Source of the DNA: Pieris napi
Lineage: Eukaryota; Arthropoda; Insecta; Lepidoptera; Pieridae
DNA: 64,000 nt
Assembly (NCBI RefSeq): GCF_905475465.1
Contig: NC_062244.1
Location: 8,878,501 to 8,942,500, forward strand
Reading direction: 5' to 3'
Below the pieces are notes generated by a model, which was not told the origin of the DNA, made no database searches, and saw nothing but the letters and a program-made list of their open reading frames with translations. A program made the position numbers and the translations under genes. This document shows positions 56,559 to 64,000 of the stretch, piece after piece (positions within the stretch are counted from its first letter, which is position 1; each line of letters begins with the position of its first letter).

Positions 56559-59500
56559 ATGGCGGAAAAGGGAAGCAGGAAAGATAAAAACCAAAATATT
56601 CAAGTGTTCCTCAGATTAAGGTATTTCCGGAAGATGCATCGATTAATATCTTGTAATTCATTAAAAATATACTTTAAAAAGAAGTCACTCTATTAAAACA
56701 TTACTAAAGCTTATCTGAACCAATATTATTCATTCAATTATAATGGAATTAAAAGCATCGTTAAGTTATTCTCTCTGGCTCATGTCCTGCTCGATTAAAT
56801 AAAAAGCAATCCTTAAACTGACTAGTCTCAATATTTATAAATAACAAATTTGAAAATATTAAAAAACGTATTCATATAACGAGACAAACGTGTAATTAAG
56901 GCAGCATTACAATGTTTTAGAACCTGGCTAAAGCCATTGAGATTAACTGCCCTTAAGTTTTCCTTAGCTAAGTAATAACAATGAATTAAATTGAAAAAAA
57001 ATTTTAGACCTCTTAATCAGCGAGAGAAGGATATCAGATCAATAGGCGTCGTGGAAGTGGTGAATGGTCGAGAGGTGGTGATCCGACAGTCTAATCAAAA
57101 TTCTCACACAAAGAAGTTCACTTTTGATCGTGCATTTCCACCACATACTAAACAGGTATTATATTATGCTTTCTTATTTTTATAAAAGCTTGGATTATTT
57201 TATATTAAAATGTTTTATGACTTCTATAATAAAATTATGGTTTTAATATTAACTCTGTGCTTTGGACATTAGGATAAATTTTTGATAAGTTGTTTGACTC
57301 AAAAAATGTTTTATAAGTGCTTTGTTATTCTAATAGCTGTTAATTACTATATTTAATATCCCTTTCTTGCATTCAAAATTTAATACTTTGTGCATTAAAT
57401 CAATTTAAATATATAACTAGGTGGATGTATACCAAGAGGTTGTAAGCCCTTTGATTGAAGAGGTTTTAGCTGGATATAACTGCACAGTGTTTGCATATGG
57501 ACAGACTGGAACAGGCAAGACCCACACTATGGTGGGAGAGCCGGCATCTTGTGAAACTTCTTGGCAAACTGTAAGTATCAGATTTTATTGCTGAACTCAA
57601 TTAATAACGTAACTTAATTAATTGGTATTGTTTAATTGTCACTCAAACAAAACTAAACTCAACAACAACATTTTATATAGTAAAATTATGGTTGTTAAGA
57701 TTATTTGACAATATATTAGAGGTTTAATTGAAAATGGTGCTACTAGTCTTTCAGCATTTATATGAAGCTTTGAATTCAATTATGATTATGCAATACCAAC
57801 CGTAGTAGTATGTGTGTAGTAGTAGTCAGTGTAGTGAGAAAAGACTGAGCTGAGATTGAACCCAGATGTATATTATTAGCTGTTTCCTGTGACATTGTAA
57901 CTTGATGACTGGAAAAAAGGTTGTATGAAGAAAACAGGTATAAATATTCATGTGCTGCTTCTGTTCAAGGACCCAGAGGCTGGCATTATCCCTCGAGCCC
58001 TAAGCCAATTATTTGATGAGCTCCGCCTTACTAACACAGAGTATACTGTTAGAGTTTCTTATTTAGAGCTTTATAATGAAGAACTCTTTGATCTGCTTTC
58101 TACCTCAGAAGACAATTCCAAGCTGAGGATCTATGAGGATGTCACTCGAAAGGGATCCAATATTGTTAATGGGTTGGAGGAGATAACTGTAAGTTTTTTA
58201 TTACAATATTTAACTACTTAATTGTATCAATTTAACTATGCAATGGAAGGAGTATTTACAATGATTACAAGGGAGAAACCACAATTAGTACAGCCATTAT
58301 ATAATCCTATTGTATAAATATTGTCTAAATAGTAAGTAATATATCACCACCATATTTTGTTAAGGGTTAACACAGAGATTCCAACCTAGTGAAACTGAGA
58401 ACCTGATTTCTGACAACAATAATTAAAAAACACATTGTATCAGGTTAAGCATGAAAAGGTCTATACAGACTACGACACAGGTTTATAAGTAGATCTTGAT
58501 CAATATTATATATTTTAGGTATATAACAAAAATGAAGTATATAAAATTATGGCTCAAGGACAGGAAAGGAAGAGAGTTGCTTCCACTTTGATGAATTCTC
58601 AATCTAGGTAAGAAATTTTTTGATTAAAAATAAAATTAAAATATTGTTACATTATTTCAACTAAAATTTAATATTGCAGCAACCAATGTAAAGTGAATAC
58701 AAACACTTTGTGAGTACATAATTTACCTGATAAAATGTAATGTAGGATCAGGTTACTGCAATATTTATTTTGTATAAAAAAAATTGTAAATAGAACATAA
58801 CCAATGTTAGTTAGTAGATTTTGTTAATTGATTAATATTTTTAATCGCCATCTTAGATGTTTACAATAGTAGTTGGTTGTAGGATTTAGATAAATTCAAT
58901 TCTATATACATATTTATATTTAAATATTAAAATACATTGCTATTAATCTAAAAAATATTAGTTAATTGTTTGAATCACATCAATATGTAACTTCAGAACT
59001 ACAATTATTTATTGTTACATCTAAAACATTCTGATGCAATATATTTTTAAAAGAATTATCATTTAAACAATTTTTGTTCACAGCCGTTCCCACACAGTAT
59101 TTACAATTGTAGTGCACATGAAAGAGAATAGTCCGGAAGGTGAAGAATTAGTGAAAATTGGGAAACTTAATCTTGTCGACTTAGCTGGTTCGGAGAATAT
59201 TAGTAAGGCTGGCTCAGACAACCCGGCTAAGCGCGAGCGGGCTCGAGAATGTGTTAATATAAACCAGTCTTTATTGACCCTTGGCCGCGTGATCACTGCC
59301 TTGGTAGAGAGACATCCACATATACCATACAGGTACATATTCTTAGAAGTGCTTGTACACGTGCCAATATACTACTGTAATTTACAAAAAAATCTATTAC
59401 GTCTCTACGGTTATACTTTGATTTATTTGAAAAAAAAATAGCACAAAAATTAAGGTTAAGCAGTAAGCTTTACACTGCATAAATGGTATATCATAATATT

Positions 59501-62500
59501 GAAAATGCTCATAAAAATAGTTTTTAAGAATTATTTTGTTTAAATTTAAGAAATGTTGTTTTTAATAACCTAGTACGGATAGATTTTCTAATACAGTAAA
59601 AATGTTTTATAGAGAATCAAAACTAACGCGTATTCTCCAAGAATCCCTTGGCGGTCGGACCAAAACATCAATCATAGCTACTATATCGCCTGGACATAAG
59701 GACCTAGAGGAAACTATGAGTACCTTGGAATATGCCAACCGCGCTAAAAACATACAGAACAAGCCAGAAATAAACCAGAAGATGACTAAAAAGGCAATAC
59801 TTAAAGAGTATTCAGAGGAGATAGATAGATTGAAACGGGACTTGCAGGCTGCAAGGGATAAGAATGGTAAGTTTTTCTTGCTTTTCATTTGTTTTATACA
59901 TATTTTTTGCTATGACACAGTATAAGCCATTTCAGTGGCTAACAATATATATGAGTTTTAATTACTACTTTTAGACAAATTTTTTTTAAGACATTACTTT
60001 TCTTTAATCTTAATATATATAAATTACGTGTCACGTTGTTTGTCCTCTATGGACTCCTAAACTACCGAACCAATTTCAATCAAATTTGCACACCGTGTGC
60101 AGTTTGATCCAACTTAAAAGATAGGATAGCTTACATCTCAATTTATACCCGCAATATTATTTAATTGCAAAATATTTGTTTATTATTGGAAAGTCCCAAT
60201 TCTAACAGATGGCGCTGTGTTGAAAATGCCAACGTTTCACATAAGCTACAATTTAATGGCATAACCACCAAAAAAGCATGGTGGTCCCCATGACTGGTGT
60301 TCTCCTACCGTTTCTCTTGAATAGTTTGCTACTATGTTATATAACAAAAACCTTAGCCACAGCAACGCTTGGCCGAGTCTGCTAGTTAATTATAAAATAT
60401 AATAATGAATTTAAAAAAAAAATCATTTATGATATGATTTTTAATAATATGAATTGACTTAAGATATAGACTCCAAAATAACATCAAAGGGCTCAGGTGC
60501 CTCATGAGCCACACCCCACAGTACATATTCAATTATGTAAAACTCAAGATTTAAAAAATATCTAAATTTAATTAATACAATATATACAAAAACAAAAAAT
60601 ACATTTTTAACTAACAGGGGAAAAATTTAACTAATAATCTTCATTATTTTCAGGTGTGTACCTTGCAAACGAGACATATGCGGAATTGACATTCAAACAA
60701 GAAGAACAACGGAAGGAAATCCAGGAACTGATTCTGAAGAAGAGAGCAATCGAAGAAGAGAGAGAGAGAGCTGAAAAGATGTTTAATGATCTAAATGGAC
60801 AACTCTTCGCAGAGAGACAACAAAAAGAAGCAACTTACAATCAACTCTGTGAGACGCAGAATAAACTCGATGATACAAATAATGTAAGGTTTTCATTTTC
60901 TTTTGAACTTATTATTATTTTCGTTAACAAAATTAAGTGTCATTTACCATAAACTCTACTAGATGTATTCAAATCAGTGTGGTTATAGTAAAATGTAAAA
61001 ACTGGAAATGTTAAAATCATATCAAAGACCAGTGGCTGAAGTATGGTTGAACTTCAAGGGGAAGGGGAAAGGGTTGTATTTTTACATGATTTATATTAGC
61101 TTCACCTGTATGTATGTATGTATGTAACCGACTCCTTCGGACTCGATTTTGACCCACTTTTAACGGACAGATTTAATTCAAACTTTGCGCACCTGTCAAA
61201 GATGACAATGCTATAATACGAAAAAAAAATGAAAAAAATTTAACTAAAAAATAAATAATAGTTTAAAAAACTAAAAAAACACGGTTGCCCTATAGACGAA
61301 AAATATGGCACAGAGCACCCCACGCTTTTTCACAATAATACCAGTATTTTTTGTTCATTACCATTTTCAGCCTAAATTAGGAATTATTTTTCACTTTTTA
61401 GTTTGATGTGCTTTAAAAGCGTGTTTTTTAGTTTTTTTTAACTATTATTTAATTTAAATAATTTTATTATTTTTAAGGAATTCTCTTGTGACCTTATATT
61501 TCAGATGCTCGAAAAAACACGTCAGCATTTCGAAGAGCAGCGCCACGTTGTGGAGAAGCAACAAGACACTGAGCGTAATTTAAGTGCGCAAGCGCAGGAA
61601 CTGTTGCAAGTTGCCGACGTTGCTACCAATGATGCTAATTGCCTTCATGATAGTGTTGATAAACGGAGGTAAGGCTCAGCTTACTATAAACTCTATAAAC
61701 TGTCTTACCAATAAAACGAATTTAATGTTAAGAGGCATTTAAGAAATGTCAAAATTTAACCTATTGAAAGTCAATATGGCGGCTGATGTCTTTCAACTGC
61801 TGATAAAATAAAATATGTTTATTATGGAACATAAGATACATGTATCACTTATTCCACGTCATTAAATTTGAATTTGTAGGCATCCCTACTCATCGGCAAA
61901 GAAGACAGAGGGTGTAGGCCGAGAGAAAAAGCCGGCGTAAAAAAACTTAAAATAGCAAATCATAAAACAACACTTATTTTAAAACAAATCGCAATTTAAT
62001 TAGAAATAGACTGTCTAGCACTAGTCCCAGGCCCTTTTATCAACTAGATAATGATTAGATGTAATAAAGGTTAGATCAAGGGTAGGAAAATAAACACTTC
62101 ATTAATTACTTGATTCACTATAATTCACTTCTCTGATTATCCTTAAACTGTACTTCAAAGTTAGACGAAGAATTCCCGTGCCACAGCTTGTATTATATAT
62201 TTCTACTCCGACTGGACCATCCCACTTCGAGCAGATGTTCGACGTAAATTTGAATACAATAAAATGAGTCTTTTAATTATTCTTAAGAATATATTTATAT
62301 ATTTACTCGACAGACGTTGTATGATATTCCAAACACATACAAAAAAATCATTCAAATCGATCCAGCCATTTAAGAGGAGTTCATTGACATACACATGTAC
62401 AGTAGAATTATATATATTTATATATAAAGATTAAACGCATAAGAAAGTTTTACCCATAGACATATACAATTGTAGAATAGGTTAAGCAACGCATTACCGT

Positions 62501-64000
62501 TGTTGGAATGATAAACCGAAGAAAGCTCTATAGAATATGCAAACTGAGAAAACTTTCTTCCCTGAGAGTAAAAATATTTTATATGTTGTGAAGCATATTA
62601 AGTTTGAAAAGTATGGTTTAGCAAAGTGTCCTGTTTATATCCCTAGATATGTGGAGACAACCAACCTAGAGGTTACCCGAACCTTCCGCGAGATGTCAGC
62701 ACAACATTTGAGCAATATCGCTTGTCGCACGCAGCAACATCAGGCGGATATCAACTCGGCACTTTTGGAAATACACAATGTTGCAAGTAAATATATATTA
62801 TGTTCTCTTATAGAAATTGTCACATCTACAACTAATATTATAAAAAGATATGTATGTTTGTAACGAATAAACTCAAAAACTAAATAACTAATTTAAAATA
62901 TCTTTCTTGTTTAGATTATTTATCCCTAAATAACAGGCTATATTAATTTCCAAAATATTAAATAAAGTAAAAGTTTCTCGGTTGCAAAGGTTTCTTAATA
63001 AATTTGCAATAATAGGCGAGTTAATTGTATATTTACTATCAAAATTATATACATCCTAAAATTAAATATATAATGGAATTACTAATTAGTTAATAATACT
63101 GTTCCAAACCAGCAGACAAAAACCTTAGACCCAAAAATACATACATCTCGGACATGGCATTAGCCTATAAAAGAGCCCAATTGAAGAGATTCGTCTAATT
63201 TATTTTTCTAATATTGAAATTATTATATTTCAGACACATACACCAATAACAATTGTCAAACATTGATGGAAAATCAAAACCAAATTGAGCAATTAATCAA
63301 ATCTGAAAATGATACTACTGACAAGGTAATGAATTGCGACTTAAGTCTTAAGTATGCTTAAGAAAAATATTTTAAAAACTCTTTCATATAGTGTAAAATA
63401 ATTACTTTACTTTTAGCATAAATATTAGATGAAAGAAGACAGAAAATCTTAATATATATAAATTACGTGTCACGTTGTTTGTCCGCTATGGACTCCTAAA
63501 CTACCGAACCGATTTCAATCAAATTTGCACACCGTGTGTAGTTTGATCCAACTTAAAAGATAGGATAGCTTACATTTCAATTTATACCCGCAATATTATT
63601 TTATTGCAAAATATTTGTTTATTATTTCATAGTCACAATTCTAACAGATAGCGCTGTGTTGAAAGTACCAACGTTTCACATAAGCTACAATTTAATGGCA
63701 TAACCACCAAAAAAGCATGGTGGTCCCCATGACTCGTGTTCTCCTACCGTTTCCCTTGAATAGTTTGCTACTATGTAAAATAACAAAAACCTTAGCCACA
63801 GCAACGCTTGGCCTGTCTGCTAGTATTTTATTAATTTTTTTAATGATAATAATGTTATTTACAGCTTAATTCCCTCTCCAGCGAGCTCTTCGCCACTTTA
63901 ACCGATATGACGACTTCAGGCAAAGAACGCATGACGTCATCGCTGACGTCACAGCGCGAGAACGTACATACAACGTTTTCAGAGTTCTCTCGCTGTTTGT
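56559..64000 (+). CDS. Klp61F: Kinesin-5 (Eg5/BimC family) mitotic motor, 3' end beyond window
   Basis: Plus-end-directed tetrameric motor that slides antiparallel spindle microtubules. Exons: 56559-56620, 57008-57155, 57421-57570, 57970-58188, 58519-58607, 59084-59332, 59613-59866, 60654-60883, 61505-61668, 62647-62786, 63234-63325, 63865-64000 (continues); phases join exactly, 644 codons. Residues ~14-357 are the motor: IQVFLRLRPLNQRE, P-loop GQTGTGKTHT (97-106), switch I NSQSSRSH (219-226), switch II LVDLAGSE (253-260), YRESKLTRILQ and YANRAKNIQNKP at the neck. Loop 5 and DPEAGIIPRAL are kinesin-5-like. From ~360 on lies coiled-coil stalk (KEYSEEIDRLKRDLQAA, KRAIEEERERAEKMF). The BimC box is off the right edge. 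Start chosen at MAEKGSRK for its AACAATGG context. Confidence 0.96.
60008..60385 (+). mobile_element. Helitron (non-autonomous), copy 1
   Basis: Begins TCTTAATATATATAAATTAC, contains GTGTCACGTTGTTTGTCC, GCACACCGTGTGCAGTTTGA and CAACGCTTGGCCGAGTCTG, and ends CTAG with host A before and T after. TC start, CTAG end and A/T insertion without duplication are Helitron hallmarks. It lies in the kinesin intron after exon 59613-59866. Confidence 0.85.
61104..61458 (+). repeat. Lepidopteran interspersed repeat with GTAT microsatellite head and terminal hairpin
   Basis: Starts with a TGTA microsatellite and GTAACCGACTCCTTCGGACT, then CGATTTTGACCCACTTTTAA. Arms AATAATAGTTTAAAAAACTA and its approximate complement TTAGTTTTTTTTAACTATTA form an internal inverted repeat. 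It ends about 45 bp from the acceptor of kinesin exon 61505-61668. Confidence 0.55.
61804..62035. repeat. Interspersed repeat shared with 34006-34265
   Basis: High similarity to the copy in nab intron 1, with the same orientation and boundaries (AAAATATGTTTATTATGGAA to GTCTAGCACTAGTCCCAGG). It lies in the kinesin intron after exon 61505-61668. Confidence 0.7.
62040..62420 (-). repeat. Helitron- or LINE-like interspersed sequence
   Basis: On the minus strand it contains AATGGCTGGATCGATTTGAA and GGATGGTCCAGTCGGAGTAG with AT-rich ends. Related in style to 15361-15520. The 63-aa frame over it is not a gene. Confidence 0.4.
63447..63823 (+). mobile_element. Helitron (non-autonomous), copy 2
   Basis: TCTTAATATATATAAATTAC start, CAACGCTTGGCCTGTCTGCTAG end, host A before and T after. 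Nearly identical to copy 1 at 60008-60385, differing at scattered positions. It lies in the kinesin intron before exon 63865-64000, ending about 40 bp from the splice acceptor. Confidence 0.87.

Noticed and set aside
1..64000. CRISPR arrays, operons, phage or endogenous viral genes
   Set aside because: None seen; gene structure, introns and repeats are those of an insect nuclear genome.

Overview
This window is AT-rich animal nuclear DNA and almost certainly comes from a moth or butterfly. Genes are split by GT-AG introns. Introns and intergenic DNA are packed with lepidopteran-style interspersed repeats: tRNA-derived SINEs, Helitrons ending in CTAG, PIF/Harbinger, hAT and Tc1/mariner relics, and several foldback MITE families. 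The species cannot be named from the sequence.

Layout. (1) 76-5985, minus: the 5' two-thirds of an organic anion transporter (OATP/SLCO), nine exons, running off the left edge and recognised by its Kazal-like extracellular motif. (2) 9071-19311, minus: a complete nine-exon CLIP-domain trypsin-like serine protease of 604 aa, with a signal peptide and an unusually long low-complexity N-terminal extension. (3) 19935-20501, minus: an intronless reading frame for a small Tyr/His/Pro-rich, apparently secreted protein of unknown function. (4) 25443-50162, minus: nab, the NGFI-A-binding transcriptional co-regulator. It has eight exons, a 19 kb first intron and two possible C-termini. (5) 56559-64000, plus: the motor domain and start of the stalk of the mitotic kinesin-5 (Klp61F/Eg5), running off the right edge. 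nab and the kinesin are divergent, separated by 6.4 kb.

The genes are functionally unrelated: membrane transport, extracellular proteolysis, a secreted structural-like protein, transcriptional co-regulation and spindle assembly. No operon-like or cluster logic links them. All four multi-exon models were assembled by checking splice phase at each junction, and every junction keeps the frame.

The rest is mostly mobile DNA. Elements identified with both ends and a target duplication are a hAT MITE (8-bp TSD), a Harbinger element with a surviving transposase N-terminus (TTA TSD), a second Harbinger-like MITE (TAA TSD), and a Tc1/mariner element with an internally deleted, intron-containing transposase (TA TSD). 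There are also a 958-bp element with perfect 24-bp inverted ends and internal copies of its end motif, a foldback MITE family with four copies, and two near-identical Helitrons in introns of the kinesin gene. I found no CRISPR, prokaryotic or viral system and no clear novel multi-gene system. The least explained items are the Tyr/His-rich gene, the 24-bp-TIR element, the alternative nab C-terminus and candidate regulatory clusters around nab and the kinesin.
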